From positions 120,234 to 184,233 of the forward strand of contig JBMHCG010000032.1 of assembly GCA_049890035.1 (NCBI GenBank): DNA of 64,000 nt, read 5' to 3'. Shown here piece by piece: positions 16,228 to 24,545 of the stretch. Both the position numbers and the translations under genes were made by a program. The notes under the pieces were generated by a model. That model was not told the origin of the DNA and searched no databases. It saw only the letters and a program-made list of their open reading frames with translations. Source of the stretch: UBA11891 sp049890035. Its GTDB lineage: Bacteria; Bacteroidota; Bacteroidia; Flavobacteriales; Flavobacteriaceae. Positions within the stretch are counted from its first letter, which is position 1. Each line of letters starts with the position of its first letter.

Positions 16228-18055
16228 AGTTTCTTCCGCGGCTACTGTAATTCAAAAATTCCACATAATCGGTATTTAATAGATTGGTAGCATGAACAAA
16301 AATTGAAGTAGCTGTTTTTGGCACTTGATACTGGATCCTAAGATCCCAAAGAAAATAGGCCTCTAATGTTGTAGTAAAGTCTGCTGCCAAACGTTCTCCA
16401 GTTCGTGAAAGGCTTGTTGCGATGTTCCAGGTATTGTCAGGAGTAAAATCAATTTCCATTCGATAAGCATGTTTTGGAATCCGACGCAAATCTCCCCCCT
16501 CCGTTTCAGTATAGGTGTAATTGGCACCCATTTCCCATTTGTTACTTAACTGGTATTCGTAGCGAAGTTCCATGCCAGAATAAAAGACTGCCGTGCTGGA
16601 GTTTGCGTAACGAAAGGTCTCAAAATCATAAACCAAAGTTGGATTTTCAGTTCTTTTGAAATAAGCCGCCGTCAATGAACCGGATGGATACGTGTAGGAC
16701 AAACCAATTTCTTGGGTTTGACTTTCTTCTGGTTCCAGTGTGTCATTACCAGAATAAGGATCATACAATTGGTACAGACTGGGTGTATTAAACCCAGAAC
16801 CCAAACTAGCAAAAACTTTCAAACTTCGTACTTCATCGAAGGAGAAATTGTACGAAGGATTGAGATTGTAAGTCCATGCAGAACCATACGCATCGTGATG
16901 GTTCCATCGCCCCCCCAAACTAAAATTAAACCCTGCATTGGAATAAATTATATTGAGATAAAGATCATTTTGAAGAATCTCCTCTTCTTCGACTATAGTA
17001 GCCTTGTTCTGTTGTAGAAAATATCCCATAATACCGTATAGCTTGTCATTAAATACAATTCTATTGGAAAGATCCAATGTTACATTGCTACTGACATAAT
17101 TAATTGGAAAATCGGATTGAAAATCACGTTTTGTTTTTTGATACCCTAGATCCAACTGTATTTCACCTATATCATATTGATAATTTTGTTGCAGGGCAAA
17201 ACGGAAAAGATTGGTGAGTAATGTGTTATTTGCATCTGCGGGGGCAAAGTTCGCGTCAAAACCGTCGTATTGATTACGGATATCGTCTTGATGAGCGGTG
17301 AGTCTTAGTGTATAATTTTCAAGTGAGCTTAGACCGAGGGCAATCCCAAAGTTATTGCGTGCAAACAAATCGGGTTCACCACCAACCACAGCACTCATAC
17401 CGTCTGAATAACGTTGTGAATAGAAGGCAGAAAAATCTATCATCCCCAATTTTTCAGACAAACGAATACTATTTTCAACAGCTGAAATTCCTCCTTTTTG
17501 AGGAGCTTGAGAAACCAAGGTACCTACACTACTATTCCATGACAAAAGCGGTTGACTGGTACTTTTTTTGGTGATGATATTGATAACACCTGTAGCTGCT
17601 GCACTACCATAGAGGGTGCCGGCGGCTCCTTTTAGTATTTCAATGGATGCTATGGCATCAAGAGGAAGAAAATTGATATTGAAATCGGTTCCTATACGTG
17701 ATGGATCATTGACACGAATCCCGTCTACCAAGATCAACACTTGATCGTTTCTTCCGCCTCGAATGGAAGTGGTCAAATTTTGACCTAGTTGTGAACGGCT
17801 CCCTAAAATATCAATTCCCGCCTTACTTCGTAACACTTCCCCCAAACCCAAACCTTGGAATTTTTTTAGGGTTTCGGCATCAATTTTTTCGATCATTCGC
17901 CCTGATTGCGATCGTTTTAGTGGAAAACGACTGTCAATGAGTATCACCTCATCCAAAGTTTGCGTGTTGAGACTGTCTAACAAAGGCATAGCAACTTGTG
18001 CCTGTGTTAGGCCTGATGCCACAACCATAAAGAGAAGTACGATTCTGAAATTCAT
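16199..18055 (-). CDS. TonB-dependent receptor, vitamin B12 type (BtuB-like)
   Basis: A 618-residue outer-membrane receptor with a signal peptide ending at SGLTQAQ. It has a plug domain (about 40-150; RMIEKIDAETLKKFQGLGLG, SIRGGRNDQVLILVDGIRVN, LKGAAGTLYGSAAATGVINI) and a 22-strand-type barrel. The cobalamin riboswitch upstream makes a corrinoid the likely ligand. The frame is open further, to 18151, but that extension runs through the riboswitch; the ATG at 18055 begins a proper signal peptide. The last residue is Leu (FRFAL) rather than the usual Phe. The 3' end overlaps the S41 gene by 29 bases. Confidence 0.92.
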   Translation of the reverse strand: MNFRIVLLFMVVASGLTQAQVAMPLLDSLNTQTLDEVILIDSRFPLKRSQSGRMIEKIDAETLKKFQGLGLGEVLRSKAGIDILGSRSQLGQNLTTSIRGGRNDQVLILVDGIRVNDPSRIGTDFNINFLPLDAIASIEILKGAAGTLYGSAAATGVINIITKKSTSQPLLSWNSSVGTLVSQAPQKGGISAVENSIRLSEKLGMIDFSAFYSQRYSDGMSAVVGGEPDLFARNNFGIALGLSSLENYTLRLTAHQDDIRNQYDGFDANFAPADANNTLLTNLFRFALQQNYQYDIGEIQLDLGYQKTKRDFQSDFPINYVSSNVTLDLSNRIVFNDKLYGIMGYFLQQNKATIVEEEEILQNDLYLNIIYSNAGFNFSLGGRWNHHDAYGSAWTYNLNPSYNFSFDEVRSLKVFASLGSGFNTPSLYQLYDPYSGNDTLEPEESQTQEIGLSYTYPSGSLTAAYFKRTENPTLVYDFETFRYANSSTAVFYSGMELRYEYQLSNKWEMGANYTYTETEGGDLRRIPKHAYRMEIDFTPDNTWNIATSLSRTGERLAADFTTTLEAYFLWDLRIQYQVPKTATSIFVHATNLLNTDYVEFLNYSSRGRNFMAGFRFAL

Positions 18056-18076
18056 AATGGGTTGTAATCGCGTTAA

Positions 18077-18100
18077 GAAACTACTACTCCCGGTAGTTTC
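18077..18100 (-). promoter_or_regulatory. Hairpin between riboswitch and receptor start
   Basis: On the minus strand GAAACTAC and GTAGTTTC form an eight-base-pair stem with an eight-base loop, 12 bases after the riboswitch core and 21 before the ATG. No U-run follows, so a translational expression platform is likelier than an intrinsic terminator. Confidence 0.5.
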
Positions 18101-18109
18101 CAAAAAAAT

Positions 18110-18240
18110 ATAGGCAGGTCTCCTGGCTTGCATTTCTTTATGCCTTCCCATGCGTCATGCACAGTGGCTTTTAGTGATAAAGAATCAAACGAGCTTACAG
18201 TTGCGGGTACAGCAATGGAATCACACCATTTTCCCTTTTC
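18110..18240 (-). ncRNA. Cobalamin riboswitch (class I/adenosylcobalamin-like)
   Basis: Read leftward, the conserved blocks appear in order: AAGGGAA, GGTGTGATTCC, CTGTACCCGCAACTGTAA, GCCACTG, ATGGGAAGGC and AAGCCAGGAGACCTGCC (the B12 box region). This is the standard cobalamin riboswitch core. It precedes the BtuB-like receptor on the same strand and should shut it down when adenosylcobalamin is plentiful. Confidence 0.93.
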
Positions 18241-18266
18241 ATCTTTTCTATAAAGAACCTAGGAGT

Positions 18267-18274
18267 TAAAGATA
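18267..18274 (-). promoter_or_regulatory. Near-consensus -7 box before riboswitch
   Basis: TATCTTTA on the minus strand differs from TAnnTTTG at the last base and sits about 27 bases before the first conserved riboswitch block. It lies within the 230-base gap between the DUF6580-like gene and the receptor, so the receptor can be transcribed on its own. Confidence 0.35.
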
Positions 18275-18285
18275 GCTAATGTATT

Positions 18286-18783
18286 TTAAATCGGCTTGGA
18301 ATACCACTTTCTAAGCGTAGAAAAACTTCCGAATAAAACCCCTGTGTAGAATAGGTCCCCAAGTAAAGTATTTGTGTAAAAAGGAAGAGCCAATAGAAAA
18401 CAACTCGATAAGCCTTCCCAACTATGCGGATAATAGAGATACCAGACCCCTAAATTGGTGATAACGAAAAACAGTAAAGAGGAAATAATAAGGGTACCCA
18501 GATGAATCTTCTTTGTTGCAGCAGCCTGAAAAAATATGACTGCAAAGGCAAGGTAGACAAATAGTGTTATGGCACTGAATCCAAGCACCCAATCGGTAAC
18601 TACCATAGCAATAAAGGGTACCATCAGTGCTAGGATTTTACTTTGGAAACGAGTGGAAGCAAAAAGAGCAATACCCGTTATGGGAGCAAAATTGGGTGGG
18701 TGGGGAAGCAAGCGGCTGGCAACAGCCAAAACAATGAGACTGAGAGCCAATACCATTTCCTTCTTTGAATGGGTAAATTCCAT
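18286..18783 (-). CDS. DUF6580-like membrane protein (possible ECF transporter S component)
   Basis: A 165-residue protein with about five hydrophobic segments. RLLPHPPNFAPITGIALF near residue 25 and the VTDWVLGF segment are the hallmarks of the Bacteroidota family DUF6580, which resembles substrate-binding S components of energy-coupling-factor vitamin transporters. It lies 22 bases after carB and just upstream of the B12 riboswitch, so a role in vitamin uptake is a guess from context. It is not downstream of the riboswitch and so is not obviously controlled by it. Confidence 0.7.
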   Translation of the reverse strand: MEFTHSKKEMVLALSLIVLAVASRLLPHPPNFAPITGIALFASTRFQSKILALMVPFIAMVVTDWVLGFSAITLFVYLAFAVIFFQAAATKKIHLGTLIISSLLFFVITNLGVWYLYYPHSWEGLSSCFLLALPFYTNTLLGDLFYTGVLFGSFSTLRKWYSKPI

Positions 18784-18805
18784 GCTTCTAAAGTACGTAT
18801 TTTTC

Positions 18806-21655
18806 CTATTTGGTCAGATACATTTTTCGGCGGGAATATAAATTGTAAAATTCGTCATCCTTCAAACTGTCAATAAATAGAATACTTTCTCCTGTACTTT
18901 TCATCTCGGGTCCCAACTGTTTGTTTACATTCGGGAACTTGTTAAATGAAAAAACAGGTTGCTTGATAGCGTACCCATCGAGTTGGGGATTGAATGTAAA
19001 ATCCTTTAATTTTTTGTCCCCCAACATCACTTTGGTTGCATAATTCACGTAGGGCTCTTTGTATGCCTTTGCGATGAAGGGTACTGTCCTAGACGCTCTC
19101 GGATTGGCTTCAATGATATACACTTTATCGTCTTGAATGGCAAACTGTATATTAATCAATCCTTTGGTATTCAATGCTTTGGCAATTTTAACAGTATGAT
19201 CTTTAATTTGTTGCACGACATACTCTCCCAAATTGAAAACAGGCAGTGTTGCGTTGGAATCTCCTGAGTGAATACCACAGGGCTCGATATGTTCCATAAT
19301 TCCAATGATATAGACATCCTTTCCATCACAAATTGCATCGGCTTCGGCTTCTATGGCCCCGTCAAGATAGTGGTCTAAAAGCAGCTTGTTATTGGGAATT
19401 TTACGCAATAGATCAACTACATGCGCCTCTAATTCCTCTTTGTTGATGACAATTTTCATACCCTGACCCCCTAAAACATAAGAGGGTCGAACCAGTATGG
19501 GGAAATCTAGCTTTTCTGCTAGTTCCAATGCCTGATCAGCAGTTTCTGCTACGCCAAACTCCGGATAGGGAATGTTATTTTCCTTGAGAAGTGTAGAAAA
19601 ACTTCCTCGATCTTCAGCCAAATCAAGCGATTCAAAACTGGTTCCGATTATATGAATCCCATACCGATTTAGTTTTTCAGCTAATTTAAGTGCTGTCTGT
19701 CCCCCTAATTGGACGATAACCCCCTCTGGTTTTTCGTGCTGTATGATATCGTAAATATGCTCCCAAAATACAGGTTCAAAATAGAGTTTATCGGCGGTAT
19801 CAAAATCTGTCGATACCGTCTCGGGATTGCAATTGATCATAATCGTTTCGTAACCCGCCTCTTTGGCTGCCAAGACCCCGTGGACACAACAGTAATCGAA
19901 TTCTATTCCTTGGCCAATACGGTTGGGACCCGATCCCAAAACAACAATTTTCTTTCGATCGGACGCAAGGCTCTCGTTAGCACTAAAAGGAGCTTGCCCT
20001 GGGAGTTGCATTTGCGCTTCAAAAGTAGAATAGTAATAGGGTGTTTTTGCTTCAAACTCGGCCGCACAGGTATCGACCAGTTTATAAACCCTTTGAATAC
20101 CTAATTCTACACGTTTATTGTAAACCGCACTTTCCAGACATTCTAGCATATGGGCAATTTGACGATCTGCAAACCCTTTTTGTTTGGCTTCAAGCAGCAG
20201 TTCTTTGGATACGGATTCAATTGTATAGGTACTGATTTCTTTTTCGAGCATATACAATTCTTCGTACTGCTTTAGGAACCACATATCGATTTTTGTGATA
20301 TCGTGGATCGTTCGAAGCGGTATGCCAAGTTGAATGGCATCGTAGATAACAAAAACCCGATCCCAGCTAGCATAAGTGAGCTTTTCAATGATTTGGTCAT
20401 AGTTGTTGTATCCTTTTCCATCGGCTCCAAGTCCGTTTCGTTTTATCTCTAGCGACTGGGTGGCTTTGTGCAAAGCCTCTTGAAAAGAGCGACCGATTCC
20501 CATTACTTCACCTACCGCTTTCATTTGCAAACCTAATGTGCGGTCGGAACCATCAAATTTGTCAAAGTTCCAGCGTGGAATTTTGACTATCACATAATCC
20601 AGAGTAGGTTCAAACAAGGCAGATGTGGATTGTGTAATTTGATTGTTCAGTTCATCTAATGAATACCCAATCGCCAGCTTTGCAGCTACCTTTGCAATGG
20701 GGTAACCCGATGCTTTGGATGCTAAGGCTGAAGAACGAGAAACCCGTGGGTTGATTTCAATAGCAATGATATCTTCTTTTTCGTCAGGACTCACAGCGAA
20801 TTGAACATTACACCCCCCTGCAAAGTCACCTATGCTTCGCATCATTTTAATGGCCATATCGCGCATACGCTGGAAGGTCCGATCCGAAAGGGTCATTGCT
20901 GGCGCAACTGTAATCGAATCTCCAGTATGAATACCCATAGGATCCATATTTTCGATGGTACAAATGATTACAACATTGTCATTTTTGTCCCGAAGTAGTT
21001 CCAACTCATATTCTTTCCAGCCCAACAATGCTTTATCGATAAGGACTTCATGGATGGGAGAGGCTTCCAACCCGCGTGTCAGTAATTCTTCAAAGGAATC
21101 TGCATCATGAACAAAAGAAGCACCTGTCCCACCCAATGTAAAAGAGGGTCTGATTACCAGGGGAAAACCAAATTCTTGTGCAATTTCTTTGCCCTTGAGA
21201 AATGAAGTAGCAGTTTTGGCCGGGGCAACAGGGATATCAATTTTTTTCAACAATTTTTTGAACTGATCCCGATCTTCTGTAATGTTGATTGCATCAATAT
21301 CAACACCGATAATTTCGACATTGTAATCCTCCCAGATTCCTTTGTCATCAGCTTCTATACAAAGGTTTAAAGCCGTTTGACCACCCATCGTTGGAAGTAC
21401 TGCATCCACTTGATGTTGTTCTAAGATCTCTACAATAGATTTAGTTGTCAACGGTTTGAGGTAAACATGATCGGCCATGGAAGGGTCTGTCATGATGGTA
21501 GCAGGGTTTGAATTGATAAGAACAGTTTCAATTCCATCTTCTCGTAACGAACGAAGCGCTTGTGAACCCGAGTAGTCAAATTCACAGGCTTGACCAATAA
21601 TTATGGGGCCTGAACCAATAATTAAAATCGTATTGAGGTGTTCTTGTTTCGGCAT
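18806..21655 (-). CDS. carB: Carbamoyl-phosphate synthase large subunit
   Basis: A 949-residue enzyme making carbamoyl phosphate from ammonia, bicarbonate and two ATP for pyrimidines and arginine. The duplicated ATP-grasp architecture is clear: first half starts LIIGSGPIIIGQACEFDYSG, second half VVLGSGPNRIGQGIEFDYCC. ATP-grasp signatures occur in both halves, and YIIEANPRASRTVPFIAKA is near the end. It is about 120 residues shorter than E. coli CarB, and the C-terminal MGS-like allosteric domain appears absent, because the protein ends soon after the second ATP-grasp unit (LDGYAIKQPVFSFNKF). carA is not in the window. It begins 92 bases after rpmH, beyond a terminator. Confidence 0.96.
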   Translation of the reverse strand: MPKQEHLNTILIIGSGPIIIGQACEFDYSGSQALRSLREDGIETVLINSNPATIMTDPSMADHVYLKPLTTKSIVEILEQHQVDAVLPTMGGQTALNLCIEADDKGIWEDYNVEIIGVDIDAINITEDRDQFKKLLKKIDIPVAPAKTATSFLKGKEIAQEFGFPLVIRPSFTLGGTGASFVHDADSFEELLTRGLEASPIHEVLIDKALLGWKEYELELLRDKNDNVVIICTIENMDPMGIHTGDSITVAPAMTLSDRTFQRMRDMAIKMMRSIGDFAGGCNVQFAVSPDEKEDIIAIEINPRVSRSSALASKASGYPIAKVAAKLAIGYSLDELNNQITQSTSALFEPTLDYVIVKIPRWNFDKFDGSDRTLGLQMKAVGEVMGIGRSFQEALHKATQSLEIKRNGLGADGKGYNNYDQIIEKLTYASWDRVFVIYDAIQLGIPLRTIHDITKIDMWFLKQYEELYMLEKEISTYTIESVSKELLLEAKQKGFADRQIAHMLECLESAVYNKRVELGIQRVYKLVDTCAAEFEAKTPYYYSTFEAQMQLPGQAPFSANESLASDRKKIVVLGSGPNRIGQGIEFDYCCVHGVLAAKEAGYETIMINCNPETVSTDFDTADKLYFEPVFWEHIYDIIQHEKPEGVIVQLGGQTALKLAEKLNRYGIHIIGTSFESLDLAEDRGSFSTLLKENNIPYPEFGVAETADQALELAEKLDFPILVRPSYVLGGQGMKIVINKEELEAHVVDLLRKIPNNKLLLDHYLDGAIEAEADAICDGKDVYIIGIMEHIEPCGIHSGDSNATLPVFNLGEYVVQQIKDHTVKIAKALNTKGLINIQFAIQDDKVYIIEANPRASRTVPFIAKAYKEPYVNYATKVMLGDKKLKDFTFNPQLDGYAIKQPVFSFNKFPNVNKQLGPEMKSTGESILFIDSLKDDEFYNLYSRRKMYLTK

Positions 21656-21686
21656 GCTATTCAGTATTCTATAGTCAGATTAATTT

Positions 21687-21722
21687 AAAAAAAAAGGTGT
21701 TACTGGAAAAGAGTAACACCTT
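21687..21722 (-). terminator. Rho-independent terminator after rpmH
   Basis: On the minus strand a perfect ten-base-pair stem, AGGTGTTACT and AGTAACACCT with a seven-base loop, runs straight into nine Ts. It separates rpmH from carB. Confidence 0.88.
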
Positions 21723-21747
21723 GTTGAGTCGAATGTTGGTACAACAT

Positions 21748-21906
21748 TTATTTTTTGTGTCTGGGTTCGGAGGAGACGGATAATTTTTTTCTTCCCTTGG
21801 CGCGTCGGCTGGCTAATACGCGTCGACCATTGGCGGAAGCCATACGCTCACGAAATCCGTGTTTGTTTCTTCTTTTCCTCTTGGAGGGTTGAAATGTTCT
21901 TTTCAT
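21748..21906 (-). CDS. rpmH: 50S ribosomal protein L34
   Basis: A 52-residue very basic protein with the full L34 pattern: MKRTFQPSKRKRRNKHGFRE, then MASANGRRVLASRRAKGRKK. The frame is open further upstream, but the family N terminus and the leader/promoter layout fix the ATG at 21906. It stands alone between its own promoter and a strong terminator; neither dnaA nor rnpA is next to it, as is usual in Bacteroidota. Confidence 0.97.
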   Translation of the reverse strand: MKRTFQPSKRKRRNKHGFRERMASANGRRVLASRRAKGRKKLSVSSEPRHKK

Positions 21907-21955
21907 ACGTTCTGTAGCTTTTGTGCTTGTCGGGAAGCGATCTCCTAAAGCGGTG

Positions 21956-21985
21956 CAAATATAACACAACTTTTCTTGGAACCAA
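21956..21985 (-). promoter_or_regulatory. rpmH promoter (TTG-N19-TATATTTG)
   Basis: On the minus strand TTG (21983-21985) is followed after 19 bases by TATATTTG (21956-21963), the full Bacteroidota -33/-7 promoter. The predicted leader is about 45 bases. Confidence 0.72.
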
Positions 21986-22016
21986 AACAATTAAATCCCT
22001 CAAAAAGTATTTTTAC

Positions 22017-22024
22017 TACTTTTG
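22017..22024 (+). promoter_or_regulatory. -7 box of the TPR membrane protein gene
   Basis: TACTTTTG is an exact TAnnTTTG match. An ATG at 22025 touches it and could not be on the transcript; the ATG at 22040 would have a leader of about 10 bases. This decides the start of the gene. Confidence 0.5.
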
Positions 22025-22039
22025 ATGCAAATCGTATTT

Positions 22040-22555
22040 ATGTTCCCAAAATTCATCAAATTAATATTAGCCATCGGTATCGCTGGGTGGGCACTCTTTC
22101 AGTTTCTTGACAATGAAATTGGCAACGGTATTTTTGCCACGATACTTTCGAGTATGTTTGTTTTACTGTACTTTAAAAACGAACTTATTTTTCTTGCTTT
22201 TTTGCGTTTGCGAAAACAAGATTTTGCAGGAACTCAAAAATGGTTGAATCGAATCCCCAATCCCAAAGCCAATTTGGTAACCAAACAGCAGGGATATTAT
22301 TATTATTTGCAAGGTATTATTCAATCACAAACCAACTTGACACAAGCTGAAAAACACTTCAAAAAGGCATTGGAGTTGGGCTTGAATATGAAACATGATT
22401 TGGCCATGGCTAAAATGAGTCTAGCAGGAATACTGATGCAAAAAAGAAGAAAACGCGAAGCTACCGCACTGTTGGCTGAAGCCAAAAAACTAGATACACA
22501 TGGAATGTTGACAGCACAGGTTAAATTGATGCAGCAACAATTAAAAAAAATTTAG
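22040..22555 (+). CDS. Small TPR-containing membrane protein
   Basis: A 171-residue protein with two adjacent N-terminal membrane segments (about 5-20 and 28-52), then a cytoplasmic helical region with a TPR-like repeat (YYYLQGIIQSQTNLTQAEKH, FKKALELGL) and a basic tail. No close functional family is recognised; the pattern resembles small lineage-specific membrane proteins of Flavobacteriia. The stop is three bases from the end of the opposing lytic transglycosylase gene. Confidence 0.65.
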   Translation: MFPKFIKLILAIGIAGWALFQFLDNEIGNGIFATILSSMFVLLYFKNELIFLAFLRLRKQDFAGTQKWLNRIPNPKANLVTKQQGYYYYLQGIIQSQTNLTQAEKHFKKALELGLNMKHDLAMAKMSLAGILMQKRRKREATALLAEAKKLDTHGMLTAQVKLMQQQLKKI

Positions 22556-22558
22556 GTC

Positions 22559-23458
22559 TCAATCCCTTACTGGTAGTGCGATTTCGTAAAATTTTCGAGA
22601 TTTATTATTCAAATGATTTTCTAGCAACCAGGGATTGTTGATTTTCAACTGATTGTAATCCGTTTGCATTTGCTTAGCAAACTGTGCCAGGTTGGATATG
22701 GCCGTATCCAGACCTACTTTTCGGATCGGGAGGGCTTGATATAGATCTTCTGTTTCATAGATGAAACCGTAACGGTTTGGGTTTTGCATTATTTCTTTTA
22801 TAGCTAAAATTCGAAAAAGGTAACGTGATGTTTCACTGCCCAAATACAAATCATAATAATTGTCTACTTCTTGCATCGCGAGTTTCTTTTGAATTCCACT
22901 CATACCTCGATTGTAAGCTGCCGCAGCTAAGGTCCACGATCCAAGTTTTTCTTTGGCCTTTTTCAAATATTGGCAAGCCACCCTAGTAGCCATTTCCAGA
23001 TGATACCGCTCATCTACATTACTGTTTACTTCCAATCCCATTTCTCTTCCCGTATTTCGCATAATTTGCCAAAAACCAGAAGCTCCCTTAGGAGAGCGCA
23101 CATTTGCCAGACCACTTTCTATGACAGCCAAATATTTGAAATCTTCCGGTACTCCTTCTTCTTTCAAAAGGGTTTCAATAACCGGAAAATATTTATTAGC
23201 GCGCTTCAATAAAAGCATCATATTGGATTGCCAATAGGTATTCACTAACAATTCACGATCCAGTCGCTCTCTGAGATCCGGACGTTGGAGTTGCATTTTT
23301 TCCCCTGCAAAAGAAACAACTTGTGGCAATTCCAAAGCATAAACTTTATACGTTGGTTCCGGTTCCTTGGTTTTGAAAGCGGAACGGTTCTCCATGATTG
23401 AGGCCGCAACAAAAATGAAAAGAAGCGGTAGTGTGAAGAATAAATAAGTTTTTTTCAT
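22559..23458 (-). CDS. Lytic transglycosylase, MltD/SLT type
   Basis: A 299-residue protein with an N-terminal signal-anchor (KKTYLFFTLPLLFIFVAAS) and an SLT domain in the middle. AVIESGLANVRSPKGASGFW carries the catalytic Glu and the family motif, followed by AAAAYNRGMSGI. It cleaves peptidoglycan glycan strands with 1,6-anhydro product formation. No LysM domains are seen. A longer frame to 23512 exists but would overlap the upstream gene by over 50 bases with a lysine-rich stretch; the ATG at 23458 starts the signal-anchor and follows the upstream TAA by one base. Confidence 0.9.
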   Translation of the reverse strand: MKKTYLFFTLPLLFIFVAASIMENRSAFKTKEPEPTYKVYALELPQVVSFAGEKMQLQRPDLRERLDRELLVNTYWQSNMMLLLKRANKYFPVIETLLKEEGVPEDFKYLAVIESGLANVRSPKGASGFWQIMRNTGREMGLEVNSNVDERYHLEMATRVACQYLKKAKEKLGSWTLAAAAYNRGMSGIQKKLAMQEVDNYYDLYLGSETSRYLFRILAIKEIMQNPNRYGFIYETEDLYQALPIRKVGLDTAISNLAQFAKQMQTDYNQLKINNPWLLENHLNNKSRKFYEIALPVRD

Positions 23459-23459
23459 T

Positions 23460-24161
23460 TTAGGGGATTTTAGTTGTAACGACTTTTTCTTGTTTTTCTT
23501 GTTTTTCCTCACCCAAAATAATTGCCGGCAAATGGGTGTTGAACCAATTCTTTTTCGTAATAATCATAGCATGTTCGCCAGCAATTACTCGAACGGGTGC
23601 TTGAATGCCTTTAATCGGGAAAACACTGTCCTCTTTCCCGTGAATATGAATCAATTCTGCAATTTGTCCCGTTGGATTCCAATTGACAATTTGGTTGATG
23701 GACCAACGCAGGTAACCGACATCTCTTTCCGAAAGATACCGCCGATACATGGACAGCCTTCTTTTAATAGCATTTCCAAAGGCGAATAAGGCCAGTGTTT
23801 CAATGTTTTCCACCCACTGAAGGGGTAACAATTTGTGAAGTTGGGTGCTTTTGGCCATTCGCATGTGCAAGGGTAATTCTTCACGTGCTTTTACACTCGA
23901 GATGATTATAACTTTCTCAACGGTTATCAACTGGGCCATTTCTTGCACCAAAATCCCACCAAACGAAACGCCTAATAGAATGGGATTGGGATGTTTTACA
24001 CGCTGACACATTCTGTTGGCATAGGCTTGTAAACTTTCATTCTCAAAAGGGGGAACCCAGCTCAACCAATGCACTTCAATGGTGTGAGGGAATTCTAAAA
24101 ATTCAAAAATTTTTGGACTCGCTGCCATACCTGGCATCATATAAACATGCTTCCTGATCAT
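23460..24161 (-). CDS. Alpha/beta hydrolase
   Basis: A 233-residue protein with the nucleophile elbow GVSFGG (in ILLGVSFGGILVQEMAQL near residue 75), a late acidic residue region (HIHGKEDSVFPI near 180) and a catalytic His candidate in AGEHAMI. The N terminus MIRKHVYMMPGMAASP resembles small esterase/thioesterase-like hydrolases of Flavobacteriia; substrate unknown. The C-terminal tail is charged (EEKQEKQEKVV). The ATG at 24161 is preferred over an open extension to 24233. Followed directly by the lytic transglycosylase. Confidence 0.8.
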   Translation of the reverse strand: MIRKHVYMMPGMAASPKIFEFLEFPHTIEVHWLSWVPPFENESLQAYANRMCQRVKHPNPILLGVSFGGILVQEMAQLITVEKVIIISSVKAREELPLHMRMAKSTQLHKLLPLQWVENIETLALFAFGNAIKRRLSMYRRYLSERDVGYLRWSINQIVNWNPTGQIAELIHIHGKEDSVFPIKGIQAPVRVIAGEHAMIITKKNWFNTHLPAIILGEEKQEKQEKVVTTKIP

Positions 24162-24166
24162 TGATA

Positions 24167-24174
24167 CAAAAATA
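24167..24174 (-). promoter_or_regulatory. -7 box abutting alpha/beta hydrolase start
   Basis: TATTTTTG on the minus strand ends five bases before the ATG at 24161, predicting an essentially leaderless transcript. Confidence 0.4.
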
Positions 24175-24191
24175 TAAAAACAAAATTTTTG

Positions 24192-24199
24192 TAAATTTG
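24192..24199 (+). promoter_or_regulatory. -7 box of the GNAT-like gene
   Basis: TAAATTTG, an exact TAnnTTTG match, lies 52 bases before the ATG at 24252 and 17 bases from the divergent box of the hydrolase gene. Confidence 0.4.
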
Positions 24200-24251
24200 T
24201 AAGCTGTTTCGCAAAAGCCAAACAAAACAACATAAATCAAATCAAATTTTT

Positions 24252-24545
24252 ATGGAATCAAAAGCCATTGTTAACAATGAATTTTTACGACAATTTGAAT
24301 TTACTTCAGATAATGAAATGGCTCGAATAGAGTACGCAGAACAAGAACGAAAAATATTTTTAACAAAGCTTTCCATACCCAAATCCATGGACAATCCAGA
24401 ATTCGAAGAAGATTTTATCAAGACCGTTTTAGAAATGCTTGCGGACAAAAACCTTAAAGTAGTACCTACTTCACCAAAAATTGCTGGGTTTGTGCGTCGA
24501 AACAAATCCTACAAGTCCTTGTTGCCCGTTGGAATTAAGCTGTAA
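24252..24545 (+). CDS. Small GNAT-like N-acetyltransferase (YjdJ type)
   Basis: A 97-residue protein matching the short GNAT-related family: MARIEYAEQERKIFLTKLSI, then PEFEEDFIKTVLEMLADKN, VVPTSPKIAGFVRRN and a C-terminal hydrophobic end. These one-domain proteins have an acetyl-CoA fold but lack most of the N-terminal part of classic GNATs; the substrate is unknown. The last 11 bases overlap the 3' end of mtaB. Confidence 0.8.
   Translation: MESKAIVNNEFLRQFEFTSDNEMARIEYAEQERKIFLTKLSIPKSMDNPEFEEDFIKTVLEMLADKNLKVVPTSPKIAGFVRRNKSYKSLLPVGIKL

Noticed and set aside
18056..18151. N-terminal extension of the TonB receptor frame
   Set aside because: The frame stays open, but the extension runs through the cobalamin riboswitch, and the ATG at 18055 starts a normal signal peptide.
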